NCBI RefSeq assembly: GCF_004027225.2
Contig: NC_044297.2
Span: 4,856,047 to 4,920,046 of the forward strand
Source of the DNA: Strigops habroptila
Taxonomy: Eukaryota > Chordata > Aves > Psittaciformes > Psittacidae
DNA length: 64,000 nucleotides
Direction: 5' to 3'
The stretch's first letter is position 1. The number at the start of each line of letters is the position of its first letter. The notes beneath the pieces are model-generated. The model was not told the origin of the DNA. It did not search any database and worked only from the letters and a program-made list of their open reading frames with translations. Positions 1 to 14,864 of the stretch are shown here, piece by piece. The translations under genes and the position numbers were made by a program.

Positions 1-900
1 CTGTGGGGGGCTGTGTGAAGGGGTCCGGGACCCCCGTTGGCGTTGCCCGGTGCTGCCGCGGCATGCCCGGGCTTGCCGCGCCGTCGAGGGGCTGCGGCTG
101 CCGCGCTGGGGAAGGGTCTTGCGAAGGGGCTGGGGGGGACACACAATGAATGGGGGGGGCAACAGGGGTGTCTGGGGCTGCCCTGGGATGGGGGTGCGGG
201 TTCAGCCGGGGTGGGGGCGGTGGGAATGGGGAGTGCCGCTGGTCTAGGGGAGCAGGGGTTAGGGCTTGCCTGGGGAGAGCAGGGGAGGGAGCAGCGTCCC
301 CTTAACCAGCGATATGGGGGGGATCGGGGGGTTGGGGTTCATAGGGGTTCCCCCTCCAACTGGGGGGAAGCTGGGGCGATAGCGGGGTCACCTGCCCCAC
401 GGACCATGATGGGAGCGGGGTTATGGGGGGCTCACCTAGTCTGGGGGCTGTAGGAAGAGCGAGGGCTACGGGGGCTCGCCTGGTCCAGGGGACTGGGGGG
501 CTGAGGCTATAGGGTGTCCCCCATGGCACAGGGGCTATGGGGAGAGCTGAGGCTATAGCGGGGCCCAATGGGCAGGTGGAGGTCAGGGGGGTTCACCAGG
601 GCTGATGGGAGGGCAGCAGCGCCGGGGGGGTTCAGCAGGGCATGGGGGGGCTTTGGGGCAGGGTGGGAGCAGCAGCGTGGAGGTGGGATGGGAATGGTGA
701 TCTCAGCCTCCCTGGTGCAGGGCTGCGGGCAAGTGGCTGAGCGAGGGCCATGGGGCTCCACGTGGGGCTGGAGGCCTGTGCCAGGGGGATTTCCACTCCC
801 TGCCCTTCCCAGCCTCGATCGCCATTTCAGTGTTGGGATGTCTTGGCAATGCCAAGGCTGAGCGGGGTGTTTGAAGGCATCAGGGTCGGACGCGGGCAGG
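1..900 (+). other. G-rich left edge; tail of a CpG-rich region
   Basis: The first ~130 bases are CpG-rich, and the next ~750 have strong G-over-C skew with repeated runs of four to eight Gs. This looks like the downstream side of a CpG-island promoter running into intron 1 of the death-receptor gene, whose first exon I could not find. Several long open frames occur here, but they are glycine/alanine/arginine-rich, lack a plausible signal peptide and reflect base composition. The missing exon may lie off the left edge or be hidden here. Confidence 0.4.
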
Positions 901-3403
901 AATGCTGCCTGGTGCGGGAATGCTGCCTCTCCAACTTGCCCAAGTGATATCCAAACCCTGCGCGCCGCTGGCTTTTAGGACAGAAAATCCCACCTGCGTG
1001 GATCATATTTGCCCATGGATTGGGCGTTGTCGTAGAGCTCGGAAATACCTAAAGTCTTGTCTCATCTCAAGTCAGTTGGATCCTACCCTGAATTTTAGGC
1101 CCGTGCTGCCACGAGGGATCGCAGCGGAACCATGGCTCCAGGACATGTGGTTGCCTGCTCCGCACTGGAATTCCGCTCATTGAAATCAGCACTGCCCGTA
1201 GCTGTTTGAAAAGAGTCAGCTCCTCATCCAGTCCCTTCGATATATTGCTTATCAGAGTTTATTTAGACGTGCCTGGTGAAGTCAGGCCTTACTAAACCCA
1301 TCACCTAAGGGCACGCTCTTAAGATCCTTTTTCTTTCCCTTTTCCTCCCATCTTCCATTCAATGCAATGAAAGGGGAGGAGGGACCTGCTGGGACTGACA
1401 ATGCCCACGTAATAATCATACGATATTGTAGCTGCAGCTCTTCCCTTCACTCCACCAGTGCCTGTTGCGTCATGCCTGGACCTTGGCCACTGTGATGGGC
1501 TGCTGAGAAGGAATGCTCCTGGATCCGTGCTTTTGTGGGAGCTCACATTCCACCTGCGGGCAGCCGGGGGGGGAACCTCCCTGCGTTAGTCACACCCGTG
1601 CCCATGGAGCAGCAGCAAGTCGGGTGCCTGCTGGCACCTCCTTTACCCCTGGTCCTCCACTGGCTGAGAGCCTCTCGCGATGCAGGGCTGTGGATGCTCA
1701 GGAGTTCAGCGAGGGCTCTGTCCTCTGCTGCAGGGTCCAGCTCCTTCCTTGGGATCCCTTCAGGAGAAAAACACATTGGGGATGGAAGAAGGGAAGGTTC
1801 AAAGCTTGGTGCTTCCCGGTGCTTTTCCTGAAGGTTTGATCATCCTGAAGGAAGAGGCTTTTACCTGCGGAGGGTACCCAGATTCCTCTGCCTCGAGGCA
1901 GCGTGGCTTTGTGTGGGATGTGTACCCTGGGTGAAAACTACTCTTGGTTTCACCCACAGCTCCCAGCCTGGTTTCTCCAGCGCTTTGGGAGACCAATAGC
2001 TTAGTCAGGGTTAGTCAAGGCTGCCGAGGGCTTTGCGGTGGGCTGGTGTACTTGAACTGCATTTGCTGGGGAAGGTGCTGTGGGCTGATAAACCTTATCA
2101 TGCACTCGGGCAAGCTCTGCCTGAGTTTCATGAAAAGCTCCCCCTGCACCAAAGGGGCCTTTCGCACAGCACATTGTGCTGTGGTGCTGCTGCGATCACC
2201 CTCATGGCCTGGCAGAGTTTGGATAGAATCACAGCCTGGGTTGGGTCGAAGGGATCTTAAAGCTCCCACAGTTCCAACCCCCTGCCACGGGCAGGGACAC
2301 CTTCCACCAGAGCAGGTTGCTCCAAGCCCCTGTGTCCAACCTGGCCTTGGTGGTAAAGAACAGGGTCTCAGCAGTGGTGTCTGTGGTCTGTGCCACGCTC
2401 TGCAGCCCCGTGACCTGCTGCAGCCACTTGGGAGATGTCCAGGGAGGAAGAGGAGGGGAGCAGCTCTGTACATGGCCAGGCTGGCCCAGGGGGAGGCAGG
2501 AGCACTGGCGTCTCTATTGTTTTAACCTTTCAAAGCAGCTTCTGAGTCACAGAAGAAATATTTGCCTTAAGAGGCAGGTTTCATGCTCATAGTGGGAGGG
2601 GAAAGGGGAAATGCCTCTGCGAGGCTGTCACTGCAGCGTGGCCGGGCATCGTCTCCCTGGATCCGAGGGTTACAGGGGCGAGAGGCTGGAGGCAGGAGCA
2701 GGTTTATCCCCATGGGGCAGCTGTGCCCTGTGCTGGTTGAGCACGCGGGGACACTGGGGTGCCCCAAAGCCCCCCAGGCCCTGATGGGGTGAGTGTCTGT
2801 CCCTGTCGAGTGTTGTGCCCCCGTAGCTGGCGTGACCCGGTACAGGAATTGCTGAGCCAGGGAAAGGTGCTCGGGAGCCAGCGGAAATGTGGCCCTTGTT
2901 TTCCCGATCCGCAGTAAGATAACACGGATAAGGCGGAAACTGGGAGCTTGGAGCAGCCCAGGGTGCTTCTGGTGGGCACAGGAGCCATGTACCAGCCGTG
3001 GGGCTGGTTTCCTCCCCACAAACACCCTCCCCATCCCTCTGCCGCTTTCTTCGGTGCTGTGGGTTCACGCGCTCAGCAATTGGGGAAGGAAAAGGGGCTT
3101 GATGTTATCCTGAGGAAGCGTTAGGGAACTTTGGCCTTGATGATAACCTGGCACACGGGAATCCCTTTGCAAACCTTTGACCTATGCTTTGCCAAGGAAA
3201 TAATCACCCTGTGATGGGAGAAGTGCCCTTCACCTGCATGGAGGGGAGGTATGGTCACTGGGTCCAGCAGCTCTGAGCCATCCCAGGCCTCCTCTCCCAC
3301 TTGGTCTGAGCACACTGGGCAGAGCCCTTGGCCGTCTCTTTCTTCCCTTGCCCCATGGATTTGGGGTGGGTTTCAAACCAGGTTTTTCTCTATTGCTTAA
3401 CAG
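901..3403 (+). other. Presumed intron 1 of the TNFRSF10-like gene
   Basis: No coding exon is recognisable. The stretch holds one CR1 fragment (2225-2350) and otherwise unremarkable mid-GC sequence. It ends in a pyrimidine-rich acceptor with AG at 3402-3403. Confidence 0.4.
2225..2350 (-). repeat. CR1 LINE 3' end fragment
   Basis: The CR1 signature is present in reverse-complement orientation (CCTGCCACGGGCAGGGACAC, GCTCCAAGCCCCTGTGTCCA). It diverges after 2350. Confidence 0.85.
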
Positions 3404-3536
3404 GAAGTTTCTTTGGGAACGGCTGCATTGGCACTGAATAGGAGGGACAAGTTGGATCTGTTGGACCCAAGCAGGGGAGAGGAAGAGTTTTACCTAGTCC
3501 AAAACAGCAATATCTATTGCAGGAAATGCGCTGCGG
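3404..3536 (+). CDS. TNFRSF10B-like: TNFRSF10-like coding exon 2 (start of ectodomain)
   Basis: It follows a CTTAACAG acceptor and ends at GGGTAAGC. It encodes a charged N-terminal stretch (KLDLLDPSRGEEEF) and the first cysteine pair (YCRKC). Enters in phase 0, leaves in phase 1. Confidence 0.85.
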
Positions 3537-6500
3537 GTAAGCATCTCACCATCACACCCTGTGCAGCCTCACCCTGTCACCATGGTGGTGTCCTTGCTGC
3601 CTGTGAGGAGGCAGCGGGAGCTCCAGCTCTCCCATGCTCCACTCTTATAGAATCCTGGAATGGCTTGGGTTGGAAAGAACCTTAAAGCTCATCCAGTTCC
3701 AACCCCCTGGCAGGTTAAAGCCAATCCCCCTTGTCCTGTCCCTACAGGCCAGGGTACGGTTGGCAGAATAGGGACTTGTCTCATCATGAGATCTGAGGAC
3801 TCATTATGGGAACATTTTCCTCCCTCTCTACAAAGACATCTCCCTCCTGACCTGTATGTTCACACAAACACCCTTTCTTTCTCCTCCCCCCCATGCAGGC
3901 ACCTATGTTGAAGACCACTGTAAAGAGCAAAACGGCTTCAGCAAGTGTTTGCCCTGTAAAGACAATGAATACATCGAATACCCCAATGACCTGCACAACT
4001 GCTTTGGCTGCCGGACGTGTCGGGAAGGTAGGAGCTGGTGTGTGAGGGCTGCTGGTGGGGGCCTTGGATGGAAGCATTGCTCTTCTCTTGGCACAGTCAG
4101 GTTTAGGGCAGGAAAGTGTAAGACTGAAACTAAACAGCAGAGAGTGACTTGGTCTTCCCCAGGCCCCAGGTCATTAGCGGTCAGCTCAGGTGCTTGTGTT
4201 AATCACAGAATCCTGGAATGGTTTGGGTTGAAGGGACCTTAAAGCTCATCCAGTCCCAACCCCTGCCACGGGCAGGGACACCTTCCACTAGAGCAGATTG
4301 CTCCAAGCCCCTGTGTCCAACCTGGCCTTGAACACTGCCAGGGATGGGGCAGCCACAGCTTCTCTGGGCACCCTGTGCCAGCGCCTCAGCACCCTCACAG
4401 GGAACAACTTCTGCCTCAGAGCTCATCTCAGTCTCCCCTCTGGCAGGTTAAAGCCATTCCCCTTGTCCTGTCCCTACAGGCCCTTGTCCAAAGCCCCTCT
4501 CCAGGTTTCCTGGAGCCCCTTTAGGCACTGGAGCTGCTCTAAGGTCTCCCCTTCAGGAGCCTTCTCTTCTCCAGGCTGCCCCAGCCCAGCTCTCTCAGCC
4601 TGGCTCACAGCAGAGCTGCTCCAGCCCTCGCAGCAGCTCCGTGGCCTTGCTCCAGCAGGATTAATGAGCATGAGTGACTGAGCGCAGCGTGCAGGGCTGG
4701 GGACAGTGCTGTCTGCTCTCGCCCACAGATGAGGTGGAGCTGAGTCCCTGCCGAGCCATCCGGGACACACAATGCGCCTGCAGGAACGGCACCTTCTGCT
4801 CCCCGGAGCACCCCTGCGAGATGTGCCAGAAGTGCCGGCCCCGGTGAGCTGGGTGAGGCGATGGGTGCCTCTGTGACGGGTGCTGGGACCCCCGGCCCTG
4901 AGCCTGTCCTGTGCTCCCCTCTGCAGGTGTCCCAAGGGCGAGGTGGAGCTGGCTCCCTGCACGCCGCTCAGCGACCGCCGCTGCGGGCCTCCCGCCACCA
5001 CCTTCTCCGGCCTCTCTAGTACGTGTGGGGCTGCTGTTGGGGGGGAGATGGGCTGAGGGATGGGGCAGAGCTGCTGCTGAGACCAGGAGCATCTCCCCAC
5101 ACGCCCTGTGTTATCCCCTTGCAGCCGGCTTGGCCGTGGTCATCTCACTGGCAGCACTTCTGGTCCTCGTGGTGCTCCTCTGCCTCTGGAAGCACTACTG
5201 CTGCCATTCCACAGGTGAGCACAGTGTGATCCCACCCTCACCAAGGGCTCTGCATGGGTGGGAAGAGGGACCTGCTTTGGAGGATGAGGGATCACAACAC
5301 TGCTTTCATCTTCCAGGGGACAGGAGAGACCTGAGCAGGAAGTCCTGCAGCGTGGTGGTGAGTTGCTGGGTTAGTGGTGGGCCATTGTGTGTCTGGGATG
5401 AGGTCCCCCATGTCCTCTGCTCCCCATGTTGCCCACAGCTCCTGGGAAGGCTAAAGGAGCAGGAGGATGAGTCTCATCCCTGCAGGGATGTGGTAGATCT
5501 GGGCTTAGCAGAGGAGGGTCAATGCTCCATGTGGAGTGCTTGCAGCTCCCTCCCCAGTGCCTTTAGCCTGGCAGTGTGTTGGCACATCCAGGGTCCCCAG
5601 TGGGGACCCCAGTTTGAAGGGAGGGCTGTGCTGTACTGGGGTCACTTCAAGCTCAAGATGAGCACACAAGCCATGCCCTTGGAACCATGGCAGGGCAGAT
5701 GCTCGTGCTGTAGGTGGCATCTTTGAGGGGTCAATGTGAGCCCTGCCCTCCCAGGGCCACCCAGCTCAGCTGGTTTGTGCTTCTCTCCTGCCACAGGACT
5801 ACCTGGTGCAGCATCTGATGAGGTTCCGGAGCAGGGGCCTGGGGACACAGGACAACATGCGCAACGAGCAGTTCTCCCGGGATCAGCTGCTCTCCGGGAC
5901 ACCAGGAGAGGTGACTCCCAGTGCTCCAGGACCAGAGGTACGTGAGCGTGCTCCTCTGCTCCATCCCACTTGGCCAAGGTCTGATGCTTTCCTCTGCCTT
6001 CACCAAGCTCATCAGCTTGGGGGCATCCAGGGCTGGGCCATGGATCCTGCATGGAGACAGTGAGGGGTTCCTTGTCCTTGTTCTGAGTTCAGGACTCTGA
6101 AATCTGCTCGCTGCAGTCGGCTGCCACAGTCCTCTGCAGATTTAACACGGATGCCGGGCAGACAGACAGGAACCAGGACCCACGAGACACCTCTCTCCTG
6201 CTCGTGGCCTGCTCTCATCCCAAAGCCAGGAAACGATGGGTGTTTTTGGGGTGTGTGGTGATGTCCTGCCCCAACAGCCCCCAGAGAGAGGGAGAAGGTC
6301 TCCAATCCCCCCATGAATGGGGCTTGGGGACAGCGTTTGTGCTGGGGCTTGGTGGGTGCTAGAGGACGTGGTCTTTCCAGGTGACAGCGCTGGGGACCTC
6401 GCAGCCCAGTGTGAAACCCAGGAAGAAACTGGTTCCAGTGCAAGGAGCAGAGCCTTATGCCCGTAAGTGTTGATGCCCAAGGGATGTGCTGGGGGGCAGC

Positions 6501-6851
6501 GAGGGGTGAACCTGCTCTCCAGGCTCTGCCCTGTTCTCTGAGCTTTCCCCTTTTCCCCCTCCAGGTTTGCGAAGCAGTTTTTACACCTTTGCCCAAAAGG
6601 TGCCCCACGACCACTGGAAGAGGTTCGGCCGAGCCCTGAATCTGCTGGAGAATGACATTGCCCTCGCAGAGAAGGAGGGTGGGCTGGAGATGTTAATCGA
6701 GATGCTCAAGAAGTGGCAGGAGAAAGGAACAATCGACACCTCTGTGAACACACTGCTGGACATCCTGCACCAGATCAATCTCGGAGGGGTTGCAGAGGAC
6801 ATCTCCTCCCAGCTGGTCAAGGAGGGATCTTTCCAGTATGAAGTGAGCTGA
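3404..6851 (+). CDS. TNFRSF10B-like: TNFRSF10-family death receptor (TRAIL-receptor-like), 5'-partial
   Basis: This is a type I membrane receptor of the TRAIL-receptor group, expected to bind TNF-family ligand outside and recruit FADD and caspase-8 through an intracellular death domain. Exons are 3404-3536, 3899-4027, 4729-4843, 4927-5018, 5125-5214, 5317-5357, 5797-5937, 6381-6462 and 6565-6851; all phases join, giving 369 residues plus stop without the signal peptide. Seen: cysteine-rich repeats with a GTYVEDHC motif, one N-glycosylation sequon (RNGT), a ~21-residue hydrophobic span, a short basic juxtamembrane tail, a linker and an ~85-residue death domain. Exon 2 starts in phase 0; the signal-peptide exon is not identified. 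The chicken relative at this position is tvb, known as the entry receptor for avian leukosis virus subgroups B, D and E. Which mammalian TNFRSF10 member is orthologous cannot be decided here. Confidence 0.9.
3647..3752 (-). repeat. CR1 LINE fragment with internal deletion
   Basis: The 3' terminal part (AGAATCCTGGAATGG…) is joined directly to the segment GGCAGGTTAAAGCCAAT, which lies ~180 bases farther in full copies. Confidence 0.85.
3899..4027 (+). CDS. TNFRSF10B-like: TNFRSF10-like coding exon 3 (first cysteine-rich domain)
   Basis: It encodes GTYVEDHC followed by six more cysteines, ending CFGCRTCRE, as in TRAIL-receptor repeats. Phase 1 in and out. Confidence 0.9.
4201..4660 (-). repeat. 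CR1 LINE 3' end, long copy
   Basis: About 460 bases of the local CR1 consensus in intron 3 of the TNFRSF10-like gene, antisense to it. The best reference copy in the window. Confidence 0.92.
4729..4843 (+). CDS. TNFRSF10B-like: TNFRSF10-like coding exon 4 (second cysteine-rich domain)
   Basis: It begins DEVELSPC, strongly reminiscent of the human DR4/DR5 repeat boundary. It contains the NGT sequon and CQKCRPR. Leaves in phase 2. Confidence 0.9.
4927..5018 (+). CDS. TNFRSF10B-like: TNFRSF10-like coding exon 5 (end of ectodomain)
   Basis: It encodes CPKGEVELAPC and SDRRCGPP, closing the second repeat, then a short Ser/Thr-rich stalk. The donor is taken at GTACGT (5019), which keeps the frame into the membrane exon. 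Confidence 0.85.
5125..5214 (+). CDS. TNFRSF10B-like: TNFRSF10-like coding exon 6 (membrane span)
   Basis: It encodes one hydrophobic helix rich in Leu, Val and Ala, ending LCLW, followed by KHYCC. The two adjacent cysteines on the cytoplasmic side could be palmitoylated (inference). Confidence 0.9.
5317..5357 (+). CDS. TNFRSF10B-like: TNFRSF10-like coding exon 7 (juxtamembrane, 41 bases)
   Basis: A very short exon encoding GDRRDLSRKSCSVV between TTCCAG and GTGAGT. Phase 1 in, phase 0 out, as needed by its neighbours. Confidence 0.75.
5358..5796 (+). other. TNFRSF10-like intron 7
   Basis: No repeat or further exon is seen here. Confidence 0.6.
5797..5937 (+). CDS. TNFRSF10B-like: TNFRSF10-like coding exon 8 (cytoplasmic linker)
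   Basis: It encodes DYLVQHLMRFRSRG and a Ser/Pro/Gly-rich linker, 47 whole codons, so exon skipping would preserve the frame. Confidence 0.8.
5938..6380 (+). other. TNFRSF10-like intron 8
   Basis: No repeat or further exon is seen here. Confidence 0.6.
6381..6462 (+). CDS. TNFRSF10B-like: TNFRSF10-like coding exon 9 (linker)
   Basis: It encodes VTALGTSQPSVKPRKKLV and leads into the death-domain exon in phase 1. Flanked by TTCCAG and GTAAGT. Confidence 0.8.
6565..6851 (+). CDS. TNFRSF10B-like: TNFRSF10-like terminal coding exon (death domain)
   Basis: It encodes 94 residues and a TGA. The six-helix death-domain pattern is visible: HDHWKRFGRALNLLENDI, LIEMLKKWQEKG, SVNTLLDILHQI, then a closing amphipathic helix. 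The conserved Trp of the W-x-x-x-G motif (HDHWKRFG) and the KKWQ helix are present, so the domain looks functional. The receptor is therefore of the signalling rather than the decoy type. Confidence 0.92.
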
Positions 6852-8150
6852 AGAGCAGGGCAAGCCCTGCATCTCCCTGCTTCAAGCTGAGGCCACAAAT
6901 ACCTCTAAGAACACTTGAATTTTATCTTCTGATAGCTCTGCTGTGACTCCTCAGTAGCCATTGCACAGTTGGAGCCAGGAGGAGTTGATCCTCTCATGAA
7001 ATGCAAACCTCATGGTCCTCTCTGCTGAAGCTATGGGCTCAATGTTGGTGCTTCCTTATGAAATCCAAGCTGGTGCTTGGATTTCACTGGGTCAATGCAA
7101 AGAGCCTAAAACTACTGCAAGCTGCCTCTGGGATGGTCTCACTTGGGAGCTCTGGTACTATATGGATGTCTTCAGGACCAGTGCATAGAGGGCCTTTGCA
7201 GGATGTGGGCATCCCTGTGGCTTTTAACTGGATCATCTTTTTTGGAGGGGTTCCTGGCGTCATGCAATGGCTTCTGCTTGTAGGACATTTCTAAGCTGGC
7301 CAGCAAGCTCAATACTGTATGCAGAGTGGGCAAGCATTAACTGGGTTCTGGGGTTACCTTCTCAAAGCTGTTGAGTGAATGCATGTAGGTGATAGCGGTT
7401 CTGCTTGCTGCTAGGAATCAGCTTGAAACTGGACTTTGAGGGGAGAGTGGGAATGGTTTACAATGGTGATCACTGGGGTTGCAGGGAGCGAGTGAGCTCC
7501 TCGGAGCAGGATGGGCAACATGGGCAGCAAACTATTGCTGTGCCAGAAACCTCCTTCTCCATGGCCTTGGTCAAGCGGGTTAGTTCCCCTTCCCTTGGCC
7601 ACGGCATGGCTTTGCTGTCCCTGTCTCAGCCAGCTTGGAAAGATGAATGCACTGAGGTCTGAGCACGACTGTGGGTACCTGCCATCCATCCTCCAGCTCG
7701 ACGGGCTGCTCCTCGCTGTGCCTCTTGCTCTGGCTCTCACACATCGCTCAGGGACAACTTGGCTGGAAAACACAACTGCTGCATTACTTGAGCTGGGGGT
7801 GTGCTGCCCTCCCAGCACAACCCAGCCCACCAGGACCTTCCTTCCCCAGTGTGCTGGGAGAGTGCGAGGGGCATCACCAACCCCTCTCTGGCACCTCTCC
7901 CGCTGCTGCCCATTCTCCCCAACACTTAAACTCCCCCAGCGATAAAGCACAAGCAGCAAGGTTGTATTTACGTATTTATTTAGTAATGTAAACCTGTACA
8001 GATCTTAACTTAAAAGCGAATATAAAAATAGTGTTGTTTCTTTATGCATGGGTGTGTTTTTATACAGAGCTCTGGCCCAGCCAGTTTCTTATTTCCAGTT
8101 TTTACACGTCTCTTTATGAAGGAAGAATAAACATTTAAAAAAGCCTCCTG
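6852..8150 (+). other. 3' UTR of the TNFRSF10-like gene
   Basis: It runs from the TGA to just past an AATAAA. It contains ATTTA and an overlapping ATTTATTTA (7974-7982), an AU-rich-element type sequence often found in short-lived mRNAs. No CR1 or coding potential is seen. Confidence 0.65.
8126..8131 (+). terminator. Polyadenylation signal AATAAA (TNFRSF10-like gene)
   Basis: A canonical hexamer 1.27 kb after the stop codon, followed by a T/G-rich stretch (8160-8185). Confidence 0.7.
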
Positions 8151-9455
8151 ATTCCTCATCTGGGTTTTTTCCCCCCCTCCCTTTGTTCTGCCATAACGCT
8201 GGCAATAGGCTGCTCCGGGCTTCAGTGGGCATCAAAGGAGCTGGACCAGATGCTCAGCACTGAGGATCCAGCCCATGGCATCATCACGCCAGCATCCCAC
8301 TGGGAATGCTGCCCCCCAGCTCTGCTCCTGCCAGGGAGAGCCTTCAGCAGCAGGCCTGGGTTATGCCTTTGCACCTGCACCATGAGTCCTGTGCTCTTGA
8401 GGTGCCCGCAGGAGGCTGAGACCTCGGTCCCTCGAGCGCGCAGGGGTTGGGACCCTGGGCCCAGGCGATGCCGTGACCCCGTGATGGGGCTGCTGCTGCC
8501 GGGGGGGCTCCAGCGACACCCCGCCAGGGCTCTGTTGCAATAAGCTGCGTTGCAATCCATGCAGTGCTCAGTGAGAGAAGGGCTCTGCTCGCCCCAAGTG
8601 CCCCTTTGAGCTTCCCACCAGCCTTTGCACTGCGGTTTTACCCATGGCACGGCTCAGAGGCGAGCGGTCAAAGCTCTCGGGGACCTGCCAGGAGGCTTCA
8701 TGCCCGGGGTCCTGTCCTGGGCAGCCCCAGTGTGCCTCTATGCATGCAAACCTGGGCAGGAGGCTCCTGCAGAGCCAGGCACATGCAGGGGATAGTGCCG
8801 GGACACAGGCCCGGCTCCCAGCCTGGGGAACGCAAACAGGGCTCGGAAGCAGCCCGGATTCAAAAGGGAAAGAAACTTGTCATCCTACCTGCTCGCTGGT
8901 GCTGCCAAGTGCGAGAACACCAAGGGGAAGCTCGCTGGAGCTGCAGCCTTGCTCCTGCAGCTGAGGATGAGCATGAGCATGCGGAACGAGTGACTCCAAG
9001 GTGCTCTACAGAGGCCAGGCAGGAGAAGGAGCGATGCCGAGCAGGAGGGGACACCACCGGGAGCATCCCTGCTGGGAGCATCCCTCCAGCAGCGGCTTCT
9101 CCCAGGGATGGGGCTTAAAGGAACGTCTCCATTCCCAGCTGAGGAAGGCGAGCAGAGGTTTGGGTCTCTCCTGCTCACCCACCCTGCCTGTCAGTCCTGC
9201 AGAGCCCTGGGGCCACGCTGCCTTCTCCTGTGGTAGGTACCTGCTGTGCTTGTGCACCTACAAGGTGGGACATGCAAAGTCAGTCTGATGGTAAAGCCAC
9301 CTCTTGTTGTACAACGGGGTTTTGACAGCTGGATCCTGCAGAGTTTCCCTGTCCCTGTCCATCCCAGGAGCGCTGGTTGCAGGGTGCTGGTATCACCCCA
9401 AGCAGGGCACAAGGAAGCCCCGTGTCCAGCCGCTTCCTCCCAAACACACAGGGAC
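8151..9455. other. Spacer between convergent genes
   Basis: The stretch separates the ends of the TNFRSF10-like (+) and RHOBTB2 (-) transcripts. I see no exon, CR1 copy or obvious conserved block; the open frames present have no recognisable domain. Confidence 0.5.
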
Positions 9456-9459
9456 CACG

Positions 9460-10201
9460 CTGGGCTTTGAAAACACCATTTATTACAATGGAGCCTTCCA
9501 GGCTAAAATCCCAAGGCAAGGGCCTGGGGGTGGTTTCTGCTGTGGCAGGTTGTGACGGGGAGGTGGGGTTGGGAATGGGGCTTGTTTTTTGCTTTAGGTT
9601 TTCCTGTTGAACAAAACGGAGTTGAGAGGCAGGAAGGAGAGAGCTCCTGAGCTCCTGCTCCCAAACCAGGACAGACCCCACTCGTGAGCAGAAGGGAAGC
9701 TGCAGTGCCTGGAGGCAGCTGGGGACCAGGGTCCCCTGCACTGTGCCTGACCCTGCTGCAAGTCAAAGGGGGTGGCAGAACCCCCGCAGCGGCTCCGGCT
9801 GCCCAGGGTGGTGAGATGCCGTCAAACCAACCATATCCCACAGCTCCTGCTTATAAGTCAGAGTGGAAGCCGATGGGTTTTAGTTCTTCTTCTTCCTCAC
9901 GCTGCTGATGTTCACCAGGAGAAACAAAAACACCCCAAAAATAACCCCACAACAGCCCTCGTGCTCCTGTAAACGTGAGTTTCTCCTGCTGCTCGGTCCC
10001 TGCCAGTCCTGCAGCATGTGTGGGGAGAGCAGGGCTCCAGGAGCTGCTGCACATCCACAGGGATGGGTCCCTGCTACCACCATCTCCTCCAGAGCTTCGG
10101 CCAGTGGCGTCTGCTCCACGCCTGGCGCTGGGGCAGCTCACCCCCATTCCTCCTCCTCCTCCTCCTCCCCGGGATGCTGGAGCCAGGGCGAGGACGGGCT
10201 C
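9460..10201 (-). other. 3' UTR of RHOBTB2
   Basis: From the stop codon at 10202-10204 down to the minus-strand AATAAA. It is about 740 bases. It includes a minus-strand open frame ending near 9889 with a hydrophobic stretch and KKKN, discussed under findings. Confidence 0.55.
9479..9484 (-). terminator. Polyadenylation signal AATAAA (RHOBTB2)
   Basis: TTTATT on the plus strand reads AATAAA on the minus strand, about 720 bases beyond the RHOBTB2 stop codon. It is the best candidate for the RHOBTB2 3' end. Confidence 0.6.

Positions 10202-14864
<4,663 letters not shown>

Noticed and set aside
37..861. Long Gly/Ala-rich open frames at the left edge
   Set aside because: No ATG with a signal peptide in the needed phase; explained by G-rich composition.
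902..947. MLPGAGMLPLQLAQ before a GTGATA as a possible signal-peptide exon
   Set aside because: Too short for a signal peptide, and CAA|GTGATA is a poor donor; could not be joined with confidence.
4199..4426. Recurrent ORF reading MSSEAEALPCEGAEALAQGA, seen at several places in the window
   Set aside because: It is the CR1 3' region read on one strand; it recurs wherever a CR1 copy lies.
4298..4681. Recurrent ORF reading MLQAPVSNLALNTARDGAAT at 4298, 10926, 27924 and 61177
   Set aside because: The opposite strand of the same CR1 sequence, not a gene family.
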